From contig CBDDED010000003.1 of assembly GCA_965226825.1 (NCBI GenBank), forward strand, positions 2,108,001 through 2,172,000: DNA of 64,000 bases, given 5' to 3'. The notes under the pieces were generated by a model. The model did no database searches. It was not told the DNA's origin and saw only the letters and a list, made by a program, of their open reading frames with translations. This DNA is from Io17-Chloro-G2 sp965226825. GTDB taxonomy: Bacteria; Chloroflexota; Dehalococcoidia; Lucifugimonadales; UBA3495. A program made the translations under genes and the position numbers. This document shows, piece by piece, positions 1 through 8,401 of the stretch (the first letter of the stretch is position 1; each line of letters starts with the position of its first letter).

Positions 1-95
1 ATGACCGGACCCTTACGGCAGAGGAGGTAAACCGGTCTCTTCAAGGATTGGTCCGGACCCTGGAACGGGAAGTCGGGGCCACGCTGAGAAGTTGA
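1..95 (+). CDS. pheT: Phenylalanyl-tRNA synthetase beta subunit, C-terminal end (partial)
   Basis: The reading frame is open from the window edge to a TGA at 93-95 and reads DRTLTAEEVNRSLQGL... ending GATLRS. This matches the end of the anticodon-binding FDX-ACB domain of PheT, where 'RTLT.EEVN' followed by a short terminal helix is typical. The protein would charge tRNA-Phe as an alpha2beta2 enzyme with PheS. Only about 30 residues are visible. The infC-rpmI-rplT genes that often precede pheST lie just downstream on the opposite strand, which suggests a local inversion. The call rests on the tail motif alone. Confidence 0.72.
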   Translation, partial: DRTLTAEEVNRSLQGLVRTLEREVGATLRS

Positions 96-197
96 TATAC
101 GGCAACCAGGGCCGCCACGAACACTTGAACGGCCGCACTTACCCGGGACTTTCCCAATCAATCCCTTCCCAGTCAATCCTGTCAAGGGAGTCAGCTA

Positions 198-1568
198 ATG
201 CAAAGCAGTAGTCACGACAACCGGGGTCACGGCCACGGAAGTCACGGGGGCCCAGGCGCCCACGGGCACGCCCCGGAGCACGTGCACACGCACGTGGACG
301 AGGACATGCTCAGTGTGGAAGAAGCCTACGAGCGCATCCTGGCTTCCTTCAGCCCTCTTGAAGCCGAGGAAGTCCCCTTGATGCAATCGTTGGGACGCGT
401 GCTGGCCCAGGACGTTTACTCTCCATTGGACCTGCCGCCCCTGGCAAATTCGGCCATGGACGGATACGCGGTCCTGCATCGGGACATTGAGCGCGCAGGG
501 AAAGACTCGCCGGTCGTACTCTCGGTCATTGGGCTGGTAGCGGCGGGGCAGGTTTCCAGCCAACAAGTCGCTCCGGGAGACGCTATCAGAATCATGACCG
601 GCGCCCCAATTCCGGCCGGCGCTGACACCGTGATCCCTTTCGAAGAAACCGACGAGGTGCAGCGTCGCCGCTCAGGGCTACCGCTGAACCAAGTTGCCAT
701 ATTGGCCGGTCTTCCCCTGGGCAGCAACGTCCGGCCTTCCGGCGAGGACGTGCGCAGCGGGGAATTGGTCCTGGAGGCAGGAGTTCCGATCAGGGCGGCC
801 GAAGTGGGGGTAATGGCCTCGCTGGGACTGGACCAGGCCAAGGTGGTCCGCAGTCCGGTGGTGTCTATCCTGGCAACCGGCAACGAGTTAGCCATGGCCG
901 GCGAGGCGTTGGGGCCGGGACAGATCTACGACAGCAACAGCTTCAGTGTGGCCGCGTCGGTCTTGGCCGCCGGGGGAATACCCCGCCTCTTGGGAATTGC
1001 TCGGGACAATTTGGAAGACCTTAACGGGAAATTGGTAGAGGCCGAAGGGTTCGACCTTGTGATCACCTCGGCGGGTGTTTCGAAAGGCGATTATGACATC
1101 GTCAAGGACGTGCTGGACCAGCGGGGAGAAATTAATTTTTGGTCGGTGCGAATGCGTCCGGCCAAGCCCCTGGCTTTCGGCCACCTCAAAGCGGATGGTG
1201 GCAAGCAATCGCCCTTATTAGGCCTTCCGGGGAACCCCGTTAGCGCTATGGTGGCGTTTGAGATGTTTGCCCGGCCCGCCATCAGGCGTATGCGGGGACT
1301 CAAGGAACTGGAACGACCCCGCGTCCAGGGTGTGTTGACTGGGCCCATCCACAACTACGACGGGCGGAGGGTTTACGCCAGGGTAGAAGTAACCCGGGAA
1401 AACGGCGCCTACTATGCCGCGCCTGCCGGACCCCAAGGCTCCAACATATTGACGTCCATGTCCCGGGCCAATGGACTGGCCATATGCCCGGAAGACCTTC
1501 CGAGGAAGGACCAAGGAGAAACCGTGCAAATCATAATGCTGAACTGGAACGAAGAGGTTGATTTATGA
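198..1568 (+). CDS. moeA: Molybdopterin molybdenumtransferase MoeA with His-rich N-terminal extension
   Basis: MoeA inserts molybdate into adenylylated molybdopterin in the cytoplasm, the last common step of Mo-cofactor synthesis. The 456 residues show the MoeA N-terminal domains (about 38-180), the MoCF-binding domain (about 200-340, with TSAGVSKGDYD, RPAKPLAFG and GLPGNPVSA) and the C-terminal beta domain (about 365-445, GPQGSNILTSMSRANGL). The first 33 residues are unusual: nine histidines among Gly, Ala and Pro, a likely metal-binding tail. The ATG is preceded by AGGGAG. The stop overlaps the next start by 4 bp (ATGA), so the two genes are probably translationally coupled. Confidence 0.95.
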   Translation: MQSSSHDNRGHGHGSHGGPGAHGHAPEHVHTHVDEDMLSVEEAYERILASFSPLEAEEVPLMQSLGRVLAQDVYSPLDLPPLANSAMDGYAVLHRDIERAGKDSPVVLSVIGLVAAGQVSSQQVAPGDAIRIMTGAPIPAGADTVIPFEETDEVQRRRSGLPLNQVAILAGLPLGSNVRPSGEDVRSGELVLEAGVPIRAAEVGVMASLGLDQAKVVRSPVVSILATGNELAMAGEALGPGQIYDSNSFSVAASVLAAGGIPRLLGIARDNLEDLNGKLVEAEGFDLVITSAGVSKGDYDIVKDVLDQRGEINFWSVRMRPAKPLAFGHLKADGGKQSPLLGLPGNPVSAMVAFEMFARPAIRRMRGLKELERPRVQGVLTGPIHNYDGRRVYARVEVTRENGAYYAAPAGPQGSNILTSMSRANGLAICPEDLPRKDQGETVQIIMLNWNEEVDL

Positions 1569-2035
1569 CCACCCCGGAGCGCGAGGATGCTCTCCCCGTA
1601 AATATGCCGGAAACCGGTGAAAACGGCCCAGACGAAAACATCCCGGAGCCGGAGCCGCCCAAGTACTACATTAGCTTTCGCCGCTTGGAGGAACTAAAGC
1701 GTTCCCCCCTGGTGTTGGTGGCGGCCCGGCGGGTGGCCGACTGCCCATCAATGATGACTCCAATTGAGGAGTTGACCGACCCGCAAGCGTTGGTCGACGA
1801 GATTGCCGAATACCACAAGACCGACGAAGACTTCATCAAGACCGACATGCCCTTGATGGAGATAGTCTTCCGCATTCTGCTTTCAACCAAGAACCAGCCC
1901 ACCAGCCTGCTCGATCTGCACTACGAACTCACCGAGCGGTGGGCCACTCCCATCCGGCCGATCAACATTTCTGAAGAAGGCCTGCAAAAGATCCTGGACG
2001 GGGACAACTATTACGGGTTTGGCAAATGGGGTTAG
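1565..2035 (+). CDS. Hypothetical protein coupled to moeA
   Basis: This 156-residue soluble protein is not recognised. The first 35 residues are Pro/Glu-rich and probably disordered. The rest looks like a compact alpha/beta domain (YYISFRRLEELKRSPLVLVAARR, then a helical part ending GDNYYGFGKWG). No signal peptide or membrane segment is visible. It starts inside the moeA stop codon, so co-expression with Mo-cofactor synthesis is likely, but no function can be assigned. Codon use resembles its neighbours. Confidence 0.75.
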   Translation: MTTPEREDALPVNMPETGENGPDENIPEPEPPKYYISFRRLEELKRSPLVLVAARRVADCPSMMTPIEELTDPQALVDEIAEYHKTDEDFIKTDMPLMEIVFRILLSTKNQPTSLLDLHYELTERWATPIRPINISEEGLQKILDGDNYYGFGKWG

Positions 2036-2072
2036 GAGTGAGAATGGTGACGCAGCACTACCCGGCGTGAAG

Positions 2073-2100
2073 AAAGGGTGTGGCAAAAACCACACCCTTT
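2073..2100. terminator. Bidirectional intrinsic terminator
   Basis: An 11-bp perfect stem (AAAGGGTGTGG / CCACACCCTTT) has a short A-rich loop. It lies between the converging moeA and rplT transcription units. The ends of the arms supply A/T runs for both strands. Confidence 0.75.
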
Positions 2101-2130
2101 CTGATTTAACCGGTTGATGGGCCCGGATTG

Positions 2131-2490
2131 TTAGGCAGGCGCCTGTTGGGACGCTAACTCGGTCAATTTTTTGAACGCGCCGGAGTCGTTGACCGCCATA
2201 TCGGCCAGCATCTTGCGGTCGAGCTCTATGCCCCCGGTTTTTAGGCCATGCATGAACTGGCTGTAGGTGGTACCCGATTCCCGGCAGGCCGCGCCGATCC
2301 GGACGATCCACAGCCTTCGGAAGTCGCCCTTGCGTTGGCGGCGGTGCCGATAAGCATGCGTCCACGCGTGCAACAGGGCTTCCTTAGCCCATTTATAGTT
2401 ACGGCTGGAAGATCCCCGGAAACCTTTGGCGGCCAGCAGGACCTTCTTATGCCGGCGATGTTTAGTAACGCCCCTCTTTACTCTGGGCAA
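2131..2490 (-). CDS. rplT: 50S ribosomal protein L20
   Basis: L20 is an early-assembly protein that binds 23S rRNA domain II; in several bacteria it also represses its own operon. The 119 residues match the family from end to end: MPRVKRGVTKHRRHKK, the highly basic helix KGFRGSSSRNYKWAKEAL, and GIELDRKMLADMA near the C-terminus. It is the last gene of the canonical infC-rpmI-rplT order, 41 bp after rpmI, and is followed by a bidirectional terminator. Confidence 0.98.
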   Translation of the reverse strand: MPRVKRGVTKHRRHKKVLLAAKGFRGSSSRNYKWAKEALLHAWTHAYRHRRQRKGDFRRLWIVRIGAACRESGTTYSQFMHGLKTGGIELDRKMLADMAVNDSGAFKKLTELASQQAPA

Positions 2491-2531
2491 ATCAAATCTC
2501 CCTGTGACTGGAAAGAAAAGCTACGTCGGTT

Positions 2532-2729
2532 CTACCCGTAGGGCATGAGACGGCTTAACCGGCGGACGTCAACCGGATCCACCGCCAGCTTATCCGCATA
2601 CTTGCGAGTCACTTTGGTTGGCTTCTTGCGCCGGAGGTGACTGCTCATCCGCTTTCGGCGCATCAGTTTTCCCGAACCGGTGATGTGGATGCGCGCTTTC
2701 GCGCCCTTGTGGGTCTTAAGTTTTGGCAT
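2532..2729 (-). CDS. rpmI: 50S ribosomal protein L35
   Basis: This is a 65-residue very basic protein with the L35 signature MPKLKTHKGAKARI at the start and the ...MSSHLRRKKPTKVTRKY... core. Length is normal. Its ATG lies inside the 3' end of infC (14-bp overlap) and only a weak Shine-Dalgarno is visible, so translation is probably coupled to infC. Confidence 0.97.
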   Translation of the reverse strand: MPKLKTHKGAKARIHITGSGKLMRRKRMSSHLRRKKPTKVTRKYADKLAVDPVDVRRLSRLMPYG

Positions 2730-3279
2730 CAGTTAGTTCTTCGGACGGTTTCTCCGTCCGTTCCGGCTTTTGGAGTCCTGGAATCAGAATCATCGAGAGG
2801 GATCTTCCTTCCATTGACGGCGGCTTTTCCAGTCGCACGAATTCCTTGAGGTCATCCGCCACCCGCTTTAAAACCCCCAGACCTATTTGCTGGTGGGTGG
2901 CTTCCCGGCCTCGGAAGCGGACGGTTAGCTTGACCTTGGCGCCGTCCTCTATGAGTTCCTTTACCTTGCGGGTCTTAGCTTCGAGATCGTGGGTACCGAT
3001 ATTCGGCCGAAATCGGACTTCACGCAACTCGGTGCTTTTTTGCCCCTTCTTGGATTCCCGGTCTTTCTTGGAAGTAAGGTACCGGAGTTTTCCATAGTCA
3101 AGCAGGCGACACACCGGAGGATCGGAGTTCGGGGCCACCTCTACCAGGTCTACTTCGGCCGTCCTAGCCGCGCGGAGGGCCTCGCCCACCGCCATGACGC
3201 CGAGCTGCTCTCCGTTCTCGCCGATGACCCGCACTTGAGGAGAGTTAATCCGCTCGTTAACCCGATATTGCCTAGCTAT
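2716..3279 (-). CDS. infC: Translation initiation factor IF-3, AUA start
   Basis: IF-3 binds the 30S subunit and rejects non-canonical start codons and elongator tRNAs at initiation. The protein has the N-terminal domain (YRVNERINSPQVRVIGENGEQLG), the linker helix and the C-terminal domain (FRPNIGTHDLEAKTRKV...). I place the start at the ATA codon 3279-3277, giving 187 residues starting IARQYRVNERI, because GGAGGT lies 7 nt upstream and the family normally begins about this distance before the RVNE motif. An upstream in-frame TTG at 3297 has no Shine-Dalgarno. Rare starts (AUU in E. coli) are known for infC and allow IF-3 to repress its own translation. Confidence 0.95.
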   Translation of the reverse strand: MARQYRVNERINSPQVRVIGENGEQLGVMAVGEALRAARTAEVDLVEVAPNSDPPVCRLLDYGKLRYLTSKKDRESKKGQKSTELREVRFRPNIGTHDLEAKTRKVKELIEDGAKVKLTVRFRGREATHQQIGLGVLKRVADDLKEFVRLEKPPSMEGRSLSMILIPGLQKPERTEKPSEELTDAKT

Positions 3280-3292
3280 GTATGCCACCTCC
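3277..3292 (-). promoter_or_regulatory. infC ribosome-binding site with ATA start codon
   Basis: On the minus strand a full GGAGGT (3292-3287) is followed by 7 nt and then ATA (3279-3277), which opens the IF-3 frame exactly where family members begin. No ATG, GTG or TTG lies at a suitable distance from this Shine-Dalgarno. A non-canonical codon here would make IF-3 synthesis self-limiting, as known for E. coli infC. Confidence 0.65.
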
Positions 3293-3332
3293 GCCAAATT
3301 TGTTGGGAGTTTCAGGCGTGAATTGAAAAATC

Positions 3333-3362
3333 ACTCTAACATAAGCCCCTTAGACAGGTCAA
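3333..3362 (-). promoter_or_regulatory. Possible sigma-70-type promoter of infC operon
   Basis: On the minus strand TTGACC (3362-3357) and TAGAGT (3338-3333) are separated by 18 bp, with a TG just before the -10 (extended -10). It lies about 55 bp upstream of the infC start. Confidence 0.4.
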
Positions 3363-3528
3363 TCGCTCTCACGGCATTGCAAAGCATTTTATTTTTGCGA
3401 CGCCTCGCGGCGCCAGGTCTTCACGCAGAGTGGGTGCTGAGATCCCCCGGGATACCGGCGCTGCGATCTCCTGGGGACGTTGCGGACACGAGAACCCCCT
3501 GCTGCCGCATTCACCTGCCAATAATGCC

Positions 3529-4425
3529 CTAGCGGTCCTCCTGATTGTCGAAACCGTCGTTAATCTCTCTCAGGAAGTTCTCAATGTCTGACGACAACGG
3601 AGGGGAGTCAATCTTCTCTGCGCCGTCCTCCCGCTGTTCCCGGTCGTATCTTTCCTCCAGGCGGTTCAGCAGAGAAGAAACCTCAGCGGTGTCTTTGACG
3701 ATGTGTTGAAGCTCCTCGTATTGCTGTTTGCCCCTTTGCCGGTCCATCAGGCGGTCCGGCAACTGGTACAACTGGCACAGGACTTCCATAAGGCGGGCGG
3801 CCCCCGTGAAATCTTCCTCCACCTGAAAGTACTGGGGCAAATGCACCACGTAGGTGCGCGTGTCGATCCCGAGGCGCTCCGCCTCCTGCGAAATCAGGTA
3901 GGTAATGGAGGTGGGACCTTCATACTTGCTCGGCTTGGCGCGGACCATCCGGTACTCTTCATCGTTATCCGGCTTTTGCGCGCCGCCGGTTACGAGCAGA
4001 GGCCTGGTGTGTGGGACCATGTCATACATCCCGCCCACCAGGGAGTATCTGGAGACCTTCAGGGCTTTGAGTACCTCCACCACCGATTCGACGTAGTCCT
4101 CTCCGTAACAGTGGGGCTCCATCAAGTGCATCAGGACCAGGTCGGGGGCTTCTTCACGGACGGCGTAGCGAATGATGGTGTTGGGGATGGAAAACTCGCG
4201 GACGCCTCGATTCCTGAAGGTCCGCGGGCGGTATCTGGTGAAGTCGTAAAACCGGCCGGGACGCGCTAATCTGCCTAGCTCGGTGGCCCGCAGGTGCCGC
4301 TCAATCCTGGCCAAGCCCAAAGTGCCCACGTTCCCGATGTCAATCCACGGATAGAGCGCCGCCAGTACGTGGGGGTCTTTAAGCTGCGGAAGCGGCTCGG
4401 TGATTTCGAAATCTCCCAAGCGCAT
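3529..4425 (-). CDS. PAC2 (proteasome assembly chaperone 2) family protein
   Basis: This soluble protein of about 298 residues has the PAC2-family fold: GWIDIGNVGTL-like start (YPWIDIGNVGTLGL), a central LVGGMYDMVPHTRP segment and GPTSITYLISQEAERLGID. The C-terminal 80 residues are charged and helical, probably coiled coil (QQYEELQHIVKDTAEVSSLLNRLEERYDREQ). The family is widespread in bacteria and archaea; its biochemical role is not settled. I choose the ATG at 4425, because the upstream extension to 4503 does not resemble the family. It stands alone, 230 bp from the divergent livK-like gene. Confidence 0.8.
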   Translation of the reverse strand: MRLGDFEITEPLPQLKDPHVLAALYPWIDIGNVGTLGLARIERHLRATELGRLARPGRFYDFTRYRPRTFRNRGVREFSIPNTIIRYAVREEAPDLVLMHLMEPHCYGEDYVESVVEVLKALKVSRYSLVGGMYDMVPHTRPLLVTGGAQKPDNDEEYRMVRAKPSKYEGPTSITYLISQEAERLGIDTRTYVVHLPQYFQVEEDFTGAARLMEVLCQLYQLPDRLMDRQRGKQQYEELQHIVKDTAEVSSLLNRLEERYDREQREDGAEKIDSPPLSSDIENFLREINDGFDNQEDR

Positions 4426-4734
4426 GCGGTTAGTGTGACAGTCCCTTTGAGGATTTACAACCCCTGCGGCGTCAACAAATCCGCAGTTTGACTTATGGGA
4501 CAAGCCTTAGCGGAGACCGGTGCGAATCGGTCGATGACTTGCGCACCTGCCGCCCGCTGACTCCAGTTAATAACAGATTTGTATCATGGTTATCTCCTTG
4601 CCAGCATTCCGCAGCGGGGATAATATGCCACCCAGAACAAGTAAAATAAGCACCGAGTTTGACCAACTCTGGAACAAGTATTCGGAAGATCAGCAAGACA
4701 ACAAGAACAGCACTCAGATTCAAGGGGGCCAGTC

Positions 4735-6036
4735 GTGAAAATTCCTAACGTTGGTTACCGAGTCATCTTGCTATCAACGGCTATCATTGCGCTGTCAATA
4801 TTGTCGGCGTGCACCACGGAGGTGATCAAAGAAGTTCCGGTCACCCAGGAAGTAGTGGTCACTCAGGAGGTGGAACGTATGCCGTCGCCCCCCCTGATTG
4901 TAGGGAATTTAAACGCCTTTACGGGTTCTCTATCTGAATTCGGAACCCCGCTGCGCAACGCCGTCGAGTTGGCGGCGGACCATGTCAACCGCGCCGGCGG
5001 CGTCAACGGCGGTTCGATGATCATCGTCAGCCGGGACACGGCGGTCAGCCCAGTGCAGGGAGTTGACTCGGCCCGGGCGCTTGTCGACGTTGAGAACGCC
5101 GTTGCAATTGTGGGCGCGCTCTCCAGCGGAGTGACTGTGGCTGTAGCGCAATCGGTTACCATACCCAAGGGCCGCATTCTTATCTCGGGCGCATCCACAT
5201 CTCCAAGCATATCTGTGTTGGAGGACAATGACTTTGTCTTTCGCACGACGGTTTCCGACGCCGCCCAGGGCGTCGTCCTGGCACGGCTGGCCAGGGAGTT
5301 GAATTTCGACACCGCCGGCGTCCTGTACCTCAATAACGCCTACGGCGAGGGCCTGGCCGACCAATTCGAGGAGACGTTTACGGCCATGGGAGGAACGGTG
5401 ACCGCCAGGGTTCCCCACGAGGACGTTCAACCCACCTTCGCTTCCGAATTGGAAAAGGCGACCGAAGGCAACCCGGACGTGTTAGCCACTATGGGCTACA
5501 CCGGGCAGGCGAAGATCTACATTCGAGAATCTCTGGAAGGCGGTTACGCAAACACATTCCTGTTCGTCGACGGCGTGAAAGGGTCCGAGTGGATTGAGGA
5601 GATAGACGCCTGGGAAGCGCTGGACGGAACTATGGGCACCGCCCCGGGCAGTGAGCTCACCCCCGCCAAGGAGGAAATGGAAAATTCCTATCTGGAGAGC
5701 TTTGGCTCTGAAATCACCCATCCCTTCGTGGCGGAACACTACGACGCTGCGGTGTTGATCGCTCTGGCAGCGGCCAAAGCAGGGACCACCACCGACGCCG
5801 CGGCAATTCGCGACGCTCTGCGATTCGTCGCCAACCCTCCCGGCGAGGTTGTTGGCCCGGGGCGTGACGAAATACAAAAGGCCCTGAACCTTCTGGCCGA
5901 CGGCCAGGATATCAACTATGAGGGCGCAAGCGGGCAAGTGGACTTCGACGAATTCGGCGACGTGGCCGGCACGATTGAAATCTGGACGGTTAAAGGCGGA
6001 GAAATCCAGTCCACCGGAAGGTTCGAACTCCCGTAA
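4735..6036 (+). CDS. livK: Branched-chain amino acid ABC transporter, substrate-binding lipoprotein
   Basis: This is a Leu/Ile/Val-binding-protein-type periplasmic receptor (Peripla_BP_6), 433 residues. A lipoprotein signal ends at LSILSAC (Cys26), so the protein is membrane-anchored outside the cell. A Val/Thr/Glu-rich linker (TEVIKEVPVTQEV) common in Chloroflexota lipoproteins follows. The binding fold starts at LIVGNLNAFTGSLSEFG and has two lobes. It is convergent with the livGFHM operon, and the pair is separated by a strong terminator. The substrate could be branched-chain amino acids, amides or other small ligands; this family is often misassigned at the ligand level. Confidence 0.88.
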   Translation: MKIPNVGYRVILLSTAIIALSILSACTTEVIKEVPVTQEVVVTQEVERMPSPPLIVGNLNAFTGSLSEFGTPLRNAVELAADHVNRAGGVNGGSMIIVSRDTAVSPVQGVDSARALVDVENAVAIVGALSSGVTVAVAQSVTIPKGRILISGASTSPSISVLEDNDFVFRTTVSDAAQGVVLARLARELNFDTAGVLYLNNAYGEGLADQFEETFTAMGGTVTARVPHEDVQPTFASELEKATEGNPDVLATMGYTGQAKIYIRESLEGGYANTFLFVDGVKGSEWIEEIDAWEALDGTMGTAPGSELTPAKEEMENSYLESFGSEITHPFVAEHYDAAVLIALAAAKAGTTTDAAAIRDALRFVANPPGEVVGPGRDEIQKALNLLADGQDINYEGASGQVDFDEFGDVAGTIEIWTVKGGEIQSTGRFELP

Positions 6037-6085
6037 CCTCGAGTCGATTGCACCAGGGAAACAAGACCCCAATCCAGGCAACTTA

Positions 6086-6121
6086 AAGGGCGGCTCTATT
6101 CGAGCCGCCCTTCATTTTTTT
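6086..6121 (+). terminator. Rho-independent terminator after livK
   Basis: A perfect 11-bp GC-rich stem (AAGGGCGGCTC / GAGCCGCCCTT) with a 5-nt loop is followed by TCATTTTTTT. It ends the livK transcript before the convergent livM. Confidence 0.85.
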
Positions 6122-6243
6122 GCCATCTTGCTTGTGTCAGGGGACTCCTCGGGCGTCTTGGTAAAGAAGGCGTCCTGGTAAAGAAATCGTAAGGCAGACC
6201 GATCAACCCAGGTGGCCTGGCACGAGTGCTCGAGCATCCCTGA

Positions 6244-7230
6244 CTAGGAAGGAGCCCCTCTTTGCGATCCGCGCCGCCGCTCCGGCAGGATGCCTTCCGG
6301 CCGGTAGAGGATGGCGGCCACAATCAGTATTCCGATCATAAAAAGCCGGAAATTGGGGTCTTGGAACACTCCCGGTAGGAACTGTGAACCCGTCCAGATT
6401 CCCCAGACGGCAAAGGCGCCAATTATAGCTCCAAGGTTGTTGCCGGACCCTCCAACCATGAGCATCGCCCAGATAACGAAGGTGGCCAACAGCGGCTCGA
6501 AGGTGATAGGCGCGAGAAATCTCGTGTGATGAGCAAACAGGGCCCCGCCTATCCCCATGATAACCGCTCCCAGGACGAAGGCCTGAAGCTTGAACCTGAA
6601 AACGTTCTTGCCGCTGGCCTCTGCTGCGGTTTCATCCTCCCGTATCGCCCGCAGCACCCGGCCCCAGGGTGACCGGATCGCCTGGTGCACTGCCGCAAAC
6701 AGCACAGCCAGTACCACCAACACCACCACCAGATAGAGGTAGTCGTACTTTTCAGGCGGTATCCAGTCCCCCAGGAATTTGGGGATTCGGTAAAGGCCCT
6801 TGGAACCGTTGGCCGCCCATTTTTCATTAAGGAAGAACAACCTGACGCTTTCGGCTATGCCCAGGGTGGCAATCGCCAGGTAGTCGTCGTTCAACCGGAG
6901 CGTGATATAGCCGACTATCAGCGCGGTGAACGCGCACACCGCCCCGGCCGCCGCCAACCCCAGAAAGAACCAAAGGTCCACCCCCAGGTCAAGGAAGGCC
7001 AACTCCGCCCAGTTGCCGCCGAATATGAAATCTTCGAACAAATCCGCGCTCGGGGGTTGGGTGGTGAGAAGGGCCGAGGTGTAAGCTCCGAGAGCGAAGA
7101 ACCCGGCGATACCGATGTTGAACAGCCCGGTGAATCCCCAATGCACGTTGAGGCCAAGGGAGAAAACGGCGTAGATTCCCGCCATGATGATGAACCCCGC
7201 CGCGTAGTCGATCACGCCGGCTATTTCCAT
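6244..7230 (-). CDS. livM: Branched-chain amino acid ABC transporter permease LivM
   Basis: This 328-residue polytopic inner-membrane protein begins with a hydrophobic helix and then LGLNVHWGFTGLFNIGIAGFFALGAY, the LivM hallmark. It carries the permease coupling stretch SPWGRVLRAIREDETAAEASG (EAA-like loop that contacts the ATPases) and ends RPEGILPERR. It pairs with LivH to form the channel. It is the last gene of the operon livG-livF-livH-livM, 45 bp after livH. A conserved RPEG C-terminal motif and normal length suggest an intact gene. Confidence 0.95.
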   Translation of the reverse strand: MEIAGVIDYAAGFIIMAGIYAVFSLGLNVHWGFTGLFNIGIAGFFALGAYTSALLTTQPPSADLFEDFIFGGNWAELAFLDLGVDLWFFLGLAAAGAVCAFTALIVGYITLRLNDDYLAIATLGIAESVRLFFLNEKWAANGSKGLYRIPKFLGDWIPPEKYDYLYLVVVLVVLAVLFAAVHQAIRSPWGRVLRAIREDETAAEASGKNVFRFKLQAFVLGAVIMGIGGALFAHHTRFLAPITFEPLLATFVIWAMLMVGGSGNNLGAIIGAFAVWGIWTGSQFLPGVFQDPNFRLFMIGILIVAAILYRPEGILPERRRGSQRGAPS

Positions 7231-7275
7231 GCGGCGTTTCCTTTCATCGGGACGCTCTCATCGGGAGCCTGCGAG

Positions 7276-8223
7276 TCATCTGGGCCCTCCGAAGATGCCC
7301 CTGGGTCTGGCCAACAGGACCACGATCATGATAGCGAAGGAGATCACCGGCTTGTAGCTGGGATTGAGCCACTGGGTGGAAACCTCGGAAGCTGAGCCTA
7401 CCAGAATAGCTCCCACCAGGGCTCCGTAAGGGTTCCCGATGCCGCCCAGAATCACCGCGGCGAACAGCGGGATCAGAAACTTCCAACCCATGATGGGCAG
7501 CAGATTTCCCTGGGACACTGCCAGAAGGATTCCCGCCGTGGCCGCCAACGACCCGCCGATGACCCAGGTCGCCCATATGACCCGCTGCGTGTTGATCCCG
7601 GTCACCAGGGCCAGGTCCGGGTTATCCGCATAAGCCCTCATTGCCTTCCCCATCTTGGTACGGGTCAGCAGCAGGTGAACTCCAATCACCAGCAGAACGG
7701 CGACGATGGCGATAAACACGTTGTCCGGAGGTATGCGCACGTCAAGGGGGAGGTGGAAGAACTGCCGAGACTCCCGTGGGAAAGTCTGCGCGTCGCCGCT
7801 CCAGATTATTTGCACCAACCCGCGCAGGGCAATGGCTATTCCCAGGGAGACCATGGCCAGCACGGCGGTGTTGGCGCCCCGGGTCCTGAGCTTGCGGTAA
7901 ATCAGGACATCCAGCGCAATTGCGCCCAAGCCAACCAGTCCGGCCGCCAGTGGCAGCGCTATCAGCAGCGGATATCCGAAAGTGAACGGCCCGAGCCCCA
8001 CGCCTTCGACACCCACCCCTGCCAGCAGGGTGTGGATGATAAAGAAGGCCAAATACGCCCCCATGGTCATGTAGTCACCGTGGGCGACGTTGGCAAAGTT
8101 CAGGATGCCGAAGATGAGAGTCAGTCCGATGGCCCCCAGCGCGATGATGGAGGCCAGGAACAGGCCGTTAACGACCAGCGACATCTTGACTCCGGGCAGC
8201 ACTCCGACCAACAGCAAGATCAC
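7276..8223 (-). CDS. livH: Branched-chain amino acid ABC transporter permease LivH
   Basis: This is a LivH-type permease with the signature IGLTLIFGILNFANVAHGDYMTMGAY and the coupling loop TKMGKAMRAYADNPDLALVTGIN. It has about eight membrane helices and ends ARPRGIFGGPR. The GTG at 8223 gives 315 residues and the internal ATG at 8184 gives 302, which is closer to the family length. The frame stays open upstream to about 8338 and would add another hydrophobic stretch without an obvious start codon, so the true N-terminus is uncertain. It follows livF after 178 bp. Confidence 0.93.
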   Translation of the reverse strand: MILLLVGVLPGVKMSLVVNGLFLASIIALGAIGLTLIFGILNFANVAHGDYMTMGAYLAFFIIHTLLAGVGVEGVGLGPFTFGYPLLIALPLAAGLVGLGAIALDVLIYRKLRTRGANTAVLAMVSLGIAIALRGLVQIIWSGDAQTFPRESRQFFHLPLDVRIPPDNVFIAIVAVLLVIGVHLLLTRTKMGKAMRAYADNPDLALVTGINTQRVIWATWVIGGSLAATAGILLAVSQGNLLPIMGWKFLIPLFAAVILGGIGNPYGALVGAILVGSASEVSTQWLNPSYKPVISFAIMIVVLLARPRGIFGGPR

Positions 8224-8401
8224 GACGACCGCAGCCGTGGTCCGAAACGGCGTCCAGGCAAACCTGGGCGAAGTAAGCCGGGCTAGTCCGGTTGTTTCCT
8301 GTACGGCGATCTTCAGGCCTCTATATTCAGTCCGAGTCTAACGGCCGCCGCCGGCCCACCGGGGTGGGGATATGCCCGCGCGGCCTGCGCCATCACTCAG
8401 G

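Noticed and set aside
4493..4723. 76-codon minus-strand frame upstream of livK
   Set aside because: It overlaps the expected promoter region, has no Shine-Dalgarno and resembles no family.
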